From 43-108 sp001915545 (lineage in GTDB: Bacteria; Bacteroidota; Bacteroidia; Bacteroidales; Bacteroidaceae): a stretch of 35,854 nt of DNA. The translations under genes and the position numbers were made by a program. Positions 15,696 to 24,032 of this stretch are shown here, one piece after another. Positions within the stretch are counted from its first letter, which is position 1. Each line of letters opens with the position of its first letter. The notes under the pieces are model-generated. The model did no database searches, had not been told where the DNA came from, and worked only from the letters and a program-made list of their open reading frames with translations. Location of the stretch: assembly GCA_902491215.1 (NCBI GenBank), contig CABUGV010000036.1, forward strand, positions 1 to 35,854. Reading direction: 5' to 3'.

Positions 15696-17468
15696 ATGAG
15701 AAACTTTGATTTGAAAACCGTGTTGTCTCTTTGTTTAAGCGTGTTTGTGCCGGTAGCGGCAAATGCTGAAGAAACGGACAGTATAGAAAATACATATTTC
15801 AATGCAATGGAATATGTTCAACAGCAACGTTATATACCGAAGGGTAGGCTTGTGAAGCGTGATGCCCCAGGACATAACTGGACTTTGGGATTTCTTGGAG
15901 GTGTCGGTAATTTTGTCGGGAGTGCTTCTGGACAGCCTGATCTGACGGAATTCGGACTTTCAATACAGAAAGAGGTAAATAGCTTCAACAGTTATAGACT
16001 GAGCTTTTTGGGAGGAATTAACGATGTGCAGAAGCGTGCATCTGTTGAATTTGACCATATATTCAACATTCAGGACTATTTGTTCGGATATCGTAAAAAT
16101 AATGTATTCAACGTGTCGACAGTTGTAGGTCTTGGTGCATATATGGTTTTTCCTGAAGGCTCGGAAAGGAAAATCGCCGGCAGTTTGCATGGAGGTCTAC
16201 GTTTGAGCCGAATGTTTACGCAGAATCTGGAGGTTTATGTAGAACCGAAAGTACATCTTTTTACTGATGATATAGAGGCTGTGGAGTCCCCCCGCCGCTA
16301 TAATTTTGGAACAGAACTTATTGCCGGATTGACTTATCATTTTACAGAGATTCCTATACGACGTTATCCAAACCTTGATCCTTGCGATCAGTTGTTTTAC
16401 GAGTTGTATATGGGAGCGCAAGGCGATTTTTCCGACCGTGTAAAGGAGAATATGAGTTCTTCCAAGTGCTGGGGACCGGCTATGGGCTTAAGTGTTGGAA
16501 AATGGTGGATGCCTCTAGGAATGCGTGCAACGGCATTTGGCGGTATGCATTATGTTCCGAATGATGTTTATACAGGCATCAGTGAAGAACCTTATGCCGG
16601 ACTGCGATTGGAAGGTATGGTGAATCTCAATACTTTCTTTTTCCCAAGGAATCGTGAGCCTAAGTTTGAAATCAACGCAATGGCTGGATATGAATTAGGC
16701 GTAGTGGCTCATAGGGCAACTACTGCATATTCCAAAAAAGTGCGTCCTTTTCATGGGCCAACATTTGCCGGTCAGCTTCTCTATGCCGTCAATGATAAAT
16801 GGGGTGTGTTTGCGCAGGCAAGATGGAGCGGTAGCCGGTACGAACAGCCTTTTGTCGACGGAAGTGTTGAGAAACGTAAGATGGATAACTTCAGTTTGGA
16901 ATTTGGCGTTCAGTATAGAAGACGTTCTAGAAAGATGAATTTGGATAATGCTAAGTTCGAACCGTATAGTTTTGTTATGGCCGGTCTTGGTGGAAATTTC
17001 CCTGTTCGTTTTGCAAGCGTTGATTTTGATAAACCATTGACATATCTCGGCCAGCAGTATACGATAAGTTTAGGACGACGCTTTACTCCGTATAGCTCAG
17101 TGAGAGCTTCACTTATGGCAGGTCGTTATGCTTATGGAAAGGACAAAGGAACATACCCGTTAAGTATAAGTGCAGACTGGATGTTGGACATGTTCACAGC
17201 TGTAGCTGGGTATGATCAAGACAGAACCTTTAATGTCGCACCATTTATCGGAATTGTTTATACACACCATGAAACTGCCGACAAAAACTTGTTTGGCGGT
17301 CAGATTGGACTGAATGAGCATTTTCGTTTGAACGATAGATGGGGTATCTATCTAGAGCAGGCTGCTCAGGTATATGATGGAAAAATAACTGAAAGTGCAC
17401 GTACATTCTGGAAGAATCGTTTTAGTATGGTGTTGAGCGCATCAGCCGGTTTGACCTATAGATTTTGA
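15696..17468 (+). CDS. Large outer-membrane beta-barrel protein
   Basis: The 590-residue protein has a signal peptide ending ANA-EE. Nearly all of the remainder consists of alternating aromatic strands: WTLGFLGGVGNFVGSASGQ, FELYMGAQGDFSD-type segments, GVFAQARWSGSRYEQ, FVMAGLGGNFPVRF, RWGIYLEQAAQVYDG and a C-terminal SASAGLTYRF. Barrel-like blocks near 60-230, 240-410 and 425-590 each begin with a glycine-rich G-GG-F or GAQGDF strand. This suggests three tandem small barrels or one large one; the sequence alone cannot decide. It is the last gene of the operon and is followed by a strong terminator. Function unknown. Confidence 0.65.
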   Translation: MRNFDLKTVLSLCLSVFVPVAANAEETDSIENTYFNAMEYVQQQRYIPKGRLVKRDAPGHNWTLGFLGGVGNFVGSASGQPDLTEFGLSIQKEVNSFNSYRLSFLGGINDVQKRASVEFDHIFNIQDYLFGYRKNNVFNVSTVVGLGAYMVFPEGSERKIAGSLHGGLRLSRMFTQNLEVYVEPKVHLFTDDIEAVESPRRYNFGTELIAGLTYHFTEIPIRRYPNLDPCDQLFYELYMGAQGDFSDRVKENMSSSKCWGPAMGLSVGKWWMPLGMRATAFGGMHYVPNDVYTGISEEPYAGLRLEGMVNLNTFFFPRNREPKFEINAMAGYELGVVAHRATTAYSKKVRPFHGPTFAGQLLYAVNDKWGVFAQARWSGSRYEQPFVDGSVEKRKMDNFSLEFGVQYRRRSRKMNLDNAKFEPYSFVMAGLGGNFPVRFASVDFDKPLTYLGQQYTISLGRRFTPYSSVRASLMAGRYAYGKDKGTYPLSISADWMLDMFTAVAGYDQDRTFNVAPFIGIVYTHHETADKNLFGGQIGLNEHFRLNDRWGIYLEQAAQVYDGKITESARTFWKNRFSMVLSASAGLTYRF

Positions 17469-17488
17469 TATATAACGAATTAAATCTG

Positions 17489-17531
17489 GCCGTCTTATCT
17501 TTTTTCGTAAGATAAGACGGCTGTTTTTTTA
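17489..17531 (+). terminator. Rho-independent terminator of the envelope operon
   Basis: Stem GCCGTCTTATCTT/AAGATAAGACGGC (13 bp, 17489-17501 and 17509-17521), loop TTTTCGT, followed by TGTTTTTTT. It lies 20 bp after the stop of the last operon gene and ends the transcript before the GH2 gene. Confidence 0.9.
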
Positions 17532-17541
17532 AGTATAATTG

Positions 17542-17549
17542 TATTTTTG
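17542..17549 (+). promoter_or_regulatory. Possible -7 box upstream of the GH2 gene
   Basis: TATTTTTG matches TAnnTTTG and lies 51 bp before the ATG at 17601, just past the upstream terminator. No TTG is present at the expected 19-21 nt upstream, so support is partial. Confidence 0.35.
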
Positions 17550-17600
17550 TAAATCATTACAAGAATATTTGTTCTTCGATAATTATAAAATAAATCTTTT

Positions 17601-20033
17601 ATGAAAAACGTAGAGTCATTTAAAATCGACGGTGTCTTCAGGTTGTTGCTGTCGTTTGTATTTTGCTGTATTTTTGTGGCCGTTCATGCCGCTTCTAGGA
17701 TTTCTGTACGCAAACAATTGTTTGATGCTGGATGGAGTTTTCATCTTGGTGATACGGATTCTGGCGAGAGTGTTGGATTTGACGATTCAAAGTGGCGGCT
17801 TGTTGATTTGCCTCATGATTGGAGTATTGAAGGTAATGTTGACGAGAAGAATCCTTCTGGAAATGATGGCGGTTATTATCCTACAGGGGTGGCATGGTAT
17901 AGGAAAACTTTTGCTGTTCCAAAAGATTGTAAGGAAAAGAAATTTTATGTCTATTTTGAAGGCGTTTATATGGATTCGGAAGTTTTTGTCAATGGCAAAT
18001 CCTTGGGACGTCGTCCGTACGGATATTCTTCTTTCATTTATGATATGACTCCATTGTTGAAGTTCGAAGGTGAAAATGTAATAGCTGTACGTGTTGATAA
18101 TTCTAAACAGAAAAATTGCCGATGGTATTCGGGTTCTGGTATTTATCGACATGTGTGGTTGATGATGGTTGACCCAGTACATGTAGAACACTGGGGTGTT
18201 GCTGTTACTACTCCAGAGGTCAGCAGTAAGAAGGCATTGGTAAAGATCAAATCTTTGATCAACAATGAAACAGATACAGACAAACAGATAACATTACGTA
18301 CAACCGTAACTCGTTTGGGCAAGAAATGCATCAATAGCGAGAGTAGAATAGTTCTGCCGGCTGGTGATACTGCAACAGTTGTACAGAATTTGAATGTTGA
18401 AAATCCTGATTTGTGGAGCGTAGATGAGCCTAATCTGTATAATGCAGAAATAGAAGTGCTTGTCGGTGATGAAGTTGCAGATTGTGTATCTGAAACATTC
18501 GGTATACGATCTATATCATATTCTGCTGAAAAAGGTCTTCTTCTAAATGGTAAACGAATCATTATAAATGGAGGATGTGTCCATCATGACAATGGTGTTT
18601 TGGGCGCTGCTTCTTATGATAGGGCTGAGATACGAAAGGCTCAGCTGATGAAGATGGCAGGTTTCAATGCAGTACGTACATCTCATAACATACCTTCAGA
18701 AGCTTTTCTCAATGCTTGTGACAGCATTGGCCTTTTGGTAATAGATGAAGCTTTCGATGGTTGGCGCGACAGCAAGAATAAATACGACTATTCTGTGTAT
18801 TTCGACAAATGGTGGAAAAAGGATATTGAATCAATGGTTTTGCGCGACCGCAATCATCCTTCCGTCTTTTGTTGGAGTATAGGAAATGAGGTAATTGAAC
18901 GAAAAAAGATTGAAGTCGTGACAACAGCTAAGAATTTGGCAGATCACATACGCTTTTTCGATCCGACTCGTCCGATTACGTCTGCTTTAGCTTCGTGGGA
19001 CAGTGATTGGGAAATTTATGATCCTTTGGCTGCTGTACATGATATAGTCGGATATAACTACATGATACATCATGCTCCTTCTGACCATCAACGTGTGCCT
19101 TCGCGTGTTATGATGCAGACGGAGTCATATCCTCGTGAAGCTTTTGCAAATTGGAAAATGTCGCACGACAATATATACGTGATAGGAGATTTTGTTTGGA
19201 CTGCAATAGATTATTTGGGCGAATCAGGAATCGGACGTTTCTATTATGAGGGTGAAACTGAAGGTGAACATTACTCTCGCAACCAATACCCATGGCATGG
19301 AGCTTATTGTGGCGATATAGACCTTACTGGATGGCGCAAACCAATTTCTTATTATCGTGAGATTTTGTATGGAAATACTCCGCGAAAATTGTATATGGCT
19401 GTAAAGGAGCCTAGTGGATATTACGGCAAAATAAAGGAAACACAGTGGTCAGTGTGGCCGACGTGGGAATGTTGGAATTGGCCTGGGCATGAAGGACGTG
19501 ACATTCAGGTTGAAGTCTATTCTCGTTGTGAAAGTGTGAAGCTGTATCTGAACGGACGTTTGGTAGAAGAGAAACCTACAGGTATGGCACAAGAATACAA
19601 AGCAGTATTCAGCATACCTTATGAGGCTGGTGAAATTAAGGCTGTTGGTCTGGATAACGGTAAGGTTGTTGAAGAACATGTCCTTAGAACAGCTGGAAAA
19701 GCATCTCGGATAAGGTTGACTGCTGATAGCCGAAACATAGAAGCCGATGGGCAGGATTTGTCTTTTATAACAGTTGAAATTGTAGACAAGGATGGACTTG
19801 TAGTTCCTGATGCTGAAAATCGCTTGAGTTTTGAACTTAAAGGACCTGGCCGAATCGTTGCAGTAGGCAATGCGAACCTTAAAGACACAGATTGCTATAT
19901 CTCAAACAACCGTAAGGCTTGGAAGGGACGGGCTATTGTCGTTGTAAGGAGTAATGGTAAAAAGGGAAAAATCAAGCTGAACGTAAAAGCTGATGGACTT
20001 AAAGGGGCTGATATCATGCTGAATGCAAAATGA
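17601..20033 (+). CDS. Glycoside hydrolase family 2 enzyme (beta-galactosidase/glucuronidase type)
   Basis: The 810-residue protein has an N-terminal signal sequence (LLLSFVFCCIFVAVHA-A). Domains in order are: a jelly-roll sugar-binding domain (about 35-210, with LPHDWSIEGN and VAWYRKTF), an Ig-like domain (about 215-315), a TIM barrel from about 320, then DUF4982/Ig-like C-terminal domains. The acid/base Glu is E430 in WSIGNEV and the nucleophile is E508 in MQTES, so both catalytic residues are present. Family members release terminal beta-galactose, glucuronate or related sugars from glycans. The specificity cannot be read. It is preceded by a terminator and followed by a 500-bp gap. Neighbours are a zinc-peptidase-like protein and a second GH2 enzyme, with no SusC/SusD pair. 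Confidence 0.93.
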   Translation: MKNVESFKIDGVFRLLLSFVFCCIFVAVHAASRISVRKQLFDAGWSFHLGDTDSGESVGFDDSKWRLVDLPHDWSIEGNVDEKNPSGNDGGYYPTGVAWYRKTFAVPKDCKEKKFYVYFEGVYMDSEVFVNGKSLGRRPYGYSSFIYDMTPLLKFEGENVIAVRVDNSKQKNCRWYSGSGIYRHVWLMMVDPVHVEHWGVAVTTPEVSSKKALVKIKSLINNETDTDKQITLRTTVTRLGKKCINSESRIVLPAGDTATVVQNLNVENPDLWSVDEPNLYNAEIEVLVGDEVADCVSETFGIRSISYSAEKGLLLNGKRIIINGGCVHHDNGVLGAASYDRAEIRKAQLMKMAGFNAVRTSHNIPSEAFLNACDSIGLLVIDEAFDGWRDSKNKYDYSVYFDKWWKKDIESMVLRDRNHPSVFCWSIGNEVIERKKIEVVTTAKNLADHIRFFDPTRPITSALASWDSDWEIYDPLAAVHDIVGYNYMIHHAPSDHQRVPSRVMMQTESYPREAFANWKMSHDNIYVIGDFVWTAIDYLGESGIGRFYYEGETEGEHYSRNQYPWHGAYCGDIDLTGWRKPISYYREILYGNTPRKLYMAVKEPSGYYGKIKETQWSVWPTWECWNWPGHEGRDIQVEVYSRCESVKLYLNGRLVEEKPTGMAQEYKAVFSIPYEAGEIKAVGLDNGKVVEEHVLRTAGKASRIRLTADSRNIEADGQDLSFITVEIVDKDGLVVPDAENRLSFELKGPGRIVAVGNANLKDTDCYISNNRKAWKGRAIVVVRSNGKKGKIKLNVKADGLKGADIMLNAK

Positions 20034-20532
20034 GTCTTTACATTTTTATAGTTCTGCATCGAGTATTAAATAATTGCATGGGATAATTTTAGAAATATCT
20101 GATAATTTTTGTTACGCTTATGATTATTTCTGTGCATGTCGTTACAATGTCTTCACATGAATCTACAAAATCAATAGTCTTTGTCTCTTTTATACTTAAA
20201 ACGTTGTGGCGGTGTCGAGTAGTAAACTATTTTATATACGGAATTTCATTTGTCTGTTAGTAATAAAATGCATGATATCGATAATGTCCTATATTTGGTC
20301 TATGAAATGCAATGTTTGTGTTGTTGTATGCTATATATTTGCCAATAAATATAAACTTAAATATATGTTGTGAGAAAGATGAATAAATAATTGTAATAAT
20401 GCAAGTTTTGCTATGTGCATCGTTAGACATTTTTTGTCTGCCATGATGCTGAAATGCAAATGTTTTTCTAATGGAAGATGTTTAAACTACGTATTATATT
20501 GTATTAGATTCATTAATTAAAAAACCTGTTCT
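20034..20532. other. AT-rich 499-bp intergenic region
   Basis: No coding frame or RNA gene was found. It contains two TATATTTG boxes (20290-20297 and 20334-20341), both of the TAnnTTTG form, but neither has a TTG at 19-21 nt. A small AGACA/TGTCT hairpin with a T6 loop lies near 20427-20442. The long AT-rich leader suggests regulated transcription of the gene at 20533, but no specific operator is recognised. Confidence 0.5.
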
Positions 20533-23500
20533 ATGAAAAAGAAATTATTAGTATCATTGTTTTTGGCATCTCAGTTGCCATGTTTTGCGCAAGATGATGT
20601 ATCGGCGTATTTTCTTGTTAATAACGGCTTTGATACAAACTTCAATTATGGTGCCGAACTTAAAGGTAACATTGCAGGTGATGTAATACACGATGTTTAT
20701 GGATGGACAAATGAAACGACTGCCACTTACACTGTTGCCGGAACTTTCGCTTACAATAATAACATTACGTTTAATGGAAGTTCTCCGTTGCCGTCTTCTG
20801 GTTATAACGGTTCTGAAGGCGGAGCACTTGGATTGACAACCGGATGGGGCATGCAATTGGTCTATTCGCAGAGTGTGACTCTGCCAAAGGGTAAATACAG
20901 ATTGTGTGCTGCGTATTATAATGTCGGTTCCGCCTCTGCAGGAAATAGTTTGTTGGCTTGGATTCCTGATAATGGGGCACAAAAGTCCTCTGATGTGAAA
21001 TCTTTTCCAAAGGGCGTATGGAAAACTGATACGTTGACTTTCACCATTGATGCACGTACTGAAGGAAAAATTCAGATAGGATTAGGTGCCAATGAAAGTT
21101 CTGGTTCTGGAAGCCATGCCAAAATACTTGTAGACTATGTCAAGCTTTTCTGCGACAATGTAGACAAGAGTGAATTGGAATCAGCTATTTTTTCAGCTGT
21201 TGACACTTATGGTGACGGTACAGGTGTTTATTCCGAAGAACTGAAAAAGGTGATTGACGAAGCTCAAAATGTATATGACAACGAAAGTGCGTCGCCTATT
21301 GACATAATATCATTAACCAGCAGGTTGAATGAGGTTGAACAGATTTATAAATATAAAAATGCCTCAGATGATAATCCTCTAAATGTGACCAGTCTTATCA
21401 CCAATCCAAGTTTTGAAGATGGTACGATAGGGTGGGACAATCAAGGATTTTCTACTCAGACGAATTCTTATTTCCCTGGCAAATCGGGTTCCACATACCT
21501 TGAATGTTGGGTCAGCCGAGGTTCAAAGGTCCCTGATGTAAACATTAGCCAGAACTTGAAAGGTATTCCTGACGGACAATATCGTCTTCGTGTAGCATCT
21601 GGCAATATCCAGCAGAAGGGAAGCGACAGTTCCGTCAATGTTGGAGAACGTCAGACCGGAGCTTGTGTCTATGCCGGCTTTTACTCTATGCCGGCCGATA
21701 CTATGAAATATAAGAATCTGTATTTTACTGTTGTCGGCGGTCAGATCACTTTAGGACTCAGAACGGAGAATGCCACAGGCAACTGGGTATGTCTTGACAA
21801 CCTTATGCTCTATTATTTAGGTGGAAACACACCTGAGAATTATGCAGAATATTTGTCTAAATACATTGAATATATAAAGAACAATATGCTCACGAAGCAC
21901 ATCCATGCGAAAGTACGTGAGAATGCTGAAACTGCAATTGCAGAGGCTGAAAAGCTCATAGCTTCCGAAACATTGGATGAAAAGGCTATGGCCGATGCTA
22001 AGGTTGAGCTGGATAGTGTGGTGACAAACATAAATGCATCAGACGCTGTATTTGCAGATTTTGCTGAAGCTATAGATTATGCAGAGAAAGTCAGAGGCTG
22101 GTATGAAGACGACGTGAACAAATTTAACAAAATGGATGCAGCAATAGAGGTCGCTCAGGTTGCCTACGATAATGTTGATTTGACTGCTGAAGAGATTGAA
22201 CGTGCAACTCAGACTTTGGAGAATGTGACTAAAGTCGTTGACAAGAAAGTCTATACTGCTAAGTGGTCTATGGGTGATGTCAGCAATCCGAACAACAAAT
22301 ATTACATCGGGCGTACAAGACAGTCTAAAAACTGGATTCTGTTTTGGGAGAAAGATTATGGAGAAAACCCGAAAAATTTCGTTTGCGGTAGTCATAATAT
22401 AGATGTTGACGAGGTTCTCCGACATGCCGAGATTGCATTCCGTTTCTATACAGATTCTTTGAAGTTCATCAAACCGGGTCGTTCGCAGACCGATACATAT
22501 AAGATGGTTATACGTCTGCGCTATGAACCGACCGGATGGGAAGCCACAGGTTCAGGCGTCGACAGCAAGATTGGTCTCTTGACTCTTACTCCATGGGCTG
22601 CTCCTTCACGCAACTGGCAGACACTCTATCATGAAGTCGGACATTGCTTCCAGTATCAGGTACATTGCGATAACGGCGATCAGAATGGCTGGGTATATTC
22701 TCCTGGAAATGGAAAAGGTTGTGCATTTTGGGAGCAGTGCGCACAGTGGCAGGCATATAAAATCATGCCTGACAATCAATTCACCAACGAATGGTTCAGC
22801 GGATATCTTAGCAATGTCCACAAGCATATTCTTCATGAATGGCCTCGCTACAACAATTATTTCGTGCAGGACTTCTGGACCTATAAGCATGGCATGGATT
22901 TCATAGGAAAACTTTGGAATGAGAGCAAGAACCCGGAGGATCCTGTCGAAGCATATATGCGCATCACTGGCATCACAACAAGTCAGTTCAATGACGAAAT
23001 GTATGAATGTGCCGCGCGTTTTGCAACATGGGATATTCCTGCACTGGAAAGCTACGGAGCATCAAAAATTGATTCCCGTCCTCAACCTGCAATGACAAAG
23101 GTCGATGATAATTATTGGCAAATCAATGCTTCTGTAGCTCCTGAAAATACCGGACATAATATTATCAAACTTAATGTTCCTAAAACGGCTACAACCGTTT
23201 CAGCATGCTTCGAAGGACTTAACAACGAGCCTGGATATCATGTGATTAATCCAACTTACGCTGAATGGCGTTATGGATTTGTTGCGCAGCTTGAGGACAG
23301 CACTCGTGTTTACGGTAGCATGGGTAAATCTACTTATAGTAATCCTGTCGACACAATTTCATTTGAATGTCCCGACAACTGCAAACGTCTTTATTTTGTA
23401 GTGAGCGGTGGCCCGAAGACATACTGGCGACAGGCTTGGGACGATAATGGCGACAACGATGAACAGTGGCCTTATAAGGTTAAGTTTGGCAATACAAACC

Positions 23501-23775
23501 GTTACGGCAGTCCTAATCTTCCAGATGTTACTGCTGTAGAATCTGTTTCTGCAGAAGATGATGTGCCGTCGATTTACGTTTCCGACGGATTGTTTCATGT
23601 CGGACAGGCTTCTTCCGCTTCTGATGTACGTATATTGACGTTGTCAGGTATCTGCATTAAAAGTGTTTCAGCCGGTTCTGCAATAGACATCCCATTGGAA
23701 CCGGGAATCTATATAGTAGATGTACGTCAGACTGATGGCAACTGTCTCCTTACAAAGAAGATTGTTGTAAGATGA
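20533..23775 (+). CDS. Secreted DUF6055-type zinc-peptidase-like protein with carbohydrate-binding-like domains and sorting tail
   Basis: The 1080-residue protein has a signal peptide ending CFA-Q. In order it shows a galactose-binding-like jelly roll (about 25-210), a helical FIVAR-like segment (210-275), a second jelly roll (about 285-430, beginning NPSFEDGTIGWDNQG and ending DNLMLYYLGG), a longer helical FIVAR-like segment (435-575), and a catalytic-looking domain. That domain contains LYHEVGHCFQYQ (H700, E701, H704) and FWEQ (E734), consistent with a gluzincin zinc site. The last 75 residues end LEPGIYIVDVRQ then TKKIVV-R, resembling the type IX secretion C-terminal sorting domain. The DUF6055 label is from recollection. 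A role on glycoproteins such as mucins fits the flanking glycosidases, but is inference. Confidence 0.75.
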   Translation: MKKKLLVSLFLASQLPCFAQDDVSAYFLVNNGFDTNFNYGAELKGNIAGDVIHDVYGWTNETTATYTVAGTFAYNNNITFNGSSPLPSSGYNGSEGGALGLTTGWGMQLVYSQSVTLPKGKYRLCAAYYNVGSASAGNSLLAWIPDNGAQKSSDVKSFPKGVWKTDTLTFTIDARTEGKIQIGLGANESSGSGSHAKILVDYVKLFCDNVDKSELESAIFSAVDTYGDGTGVYSEELKKVIDEAQNVYDNESASPIDIISLTSRLNEVEQIYKYKNASDDNPLNVTSLITNPSFEDGTIGWDNQGFSTQTNSYFPGKSGSTYLECWVSRGSKVPDVNISQNLKGIPDGQYRLRVASGNIQQKGSDSSVNVGERQTGACVYAGFYSMPADTMKYKNLYFTVVGGQITLGLRTENATGNWVCLDNLMLYYLGGNTPENYAEYLSKYIEYIKNNMLTKHIHAKVRENAETAIAEAEKLIASETLDEKAMADAKVELDSVVTNINASDAVFADFAEAIDYAEKVRGWYEDDVNKFNKMDAAIEVAQVAYDNVDLTAEEIERATQTLENVTKVVDKKVYTAKWSMGDVSNPNNKYYIGRTRQSKNWILFWEKDYGENPKNFVCGSHNIDVDEVLRHAEIAFRFYTDSLKFIKPGRSQTDTYKMVIRLRYEPTGWEATGSGVDSKIGLLTLTPWAAPSRNWQTLYHEVGHCFQYQVHCDNGDQNGWVYSPGNGKGCAFWEQCAQWQAYKIMPDNQFTNEWFSGYLSNVHKHILHEWPRYNNYFVQDFWTYKHGMDFIGKLWNESKNPEDPVEAYMRITGITTSQFNDEMYECAARFATWDIPALESYGASKIDSRPQPAMTKVDDNYWQINASVAPENTGHNIIKLNVPKTATTVSACFEGLNNEPGYHVINPTYAEWRYGFVAQLEDSTRVYGSMGKSTYSNPVDTISFECPDNCKRLYFVVSGGPKTYWRQAWDDNGDNDEQWPYKVKFGNTNRYGSPNLPDVTAVESVSAEDDVPSIYVSDGLFHVGQASSASDVRILTLSGICIKSVSAGSAIDIPLEPGIYIVDVRQTDGNCLLTKKIVVR

Positions 23776-23854
23776 TGCGTTTATATAAAAGTACAGTAGT
23801 AGCATTATAAAATGTGTAATAAGATTTCTGCAAACATAAAATAATATATAATGT

Positions 23855-23895
23855 AAGGGACATATCGAATATTGACGATTTTGATATGTCCCTTT
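23855..23895 (+). terminator. Hairpin terminator between the zinc-peptidase-like and second GH2 genes
   Basis: Twelve-bp perfect stem AAGGGACATATC/GATATGTCCCTT (23855-23866 and 23883-23894), 16-nt loop, followed by only a short T-rich run (TTTCT). It is probably a weak terminator or transcript 3' end. Its position makes the long upstream start at 23886 for the next gene unlikely. Confidence 0.6.
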
Positions 23896-24032
23896 CTAAA
23901 TGTTCCATGTCTGTACGTATCCTCAGATGTTGTAGGATAGAGATATTCTCAGATGCAGAATGTTTTTATGTGCTGTTTATGTATCCTGTTTTTAAAGAAA
24001 AACTTAATTTTAACTATGATAAATATAATACG

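Noticed and set aside
20290..20341. Two TATATTTG boxes as promoters of the gene at 20533
   Set aside because: Neither has a TTG at 19-21 nt upstream and the region is very AT-rich, so chance matches are likely. They are noted only in the intergenic entry.
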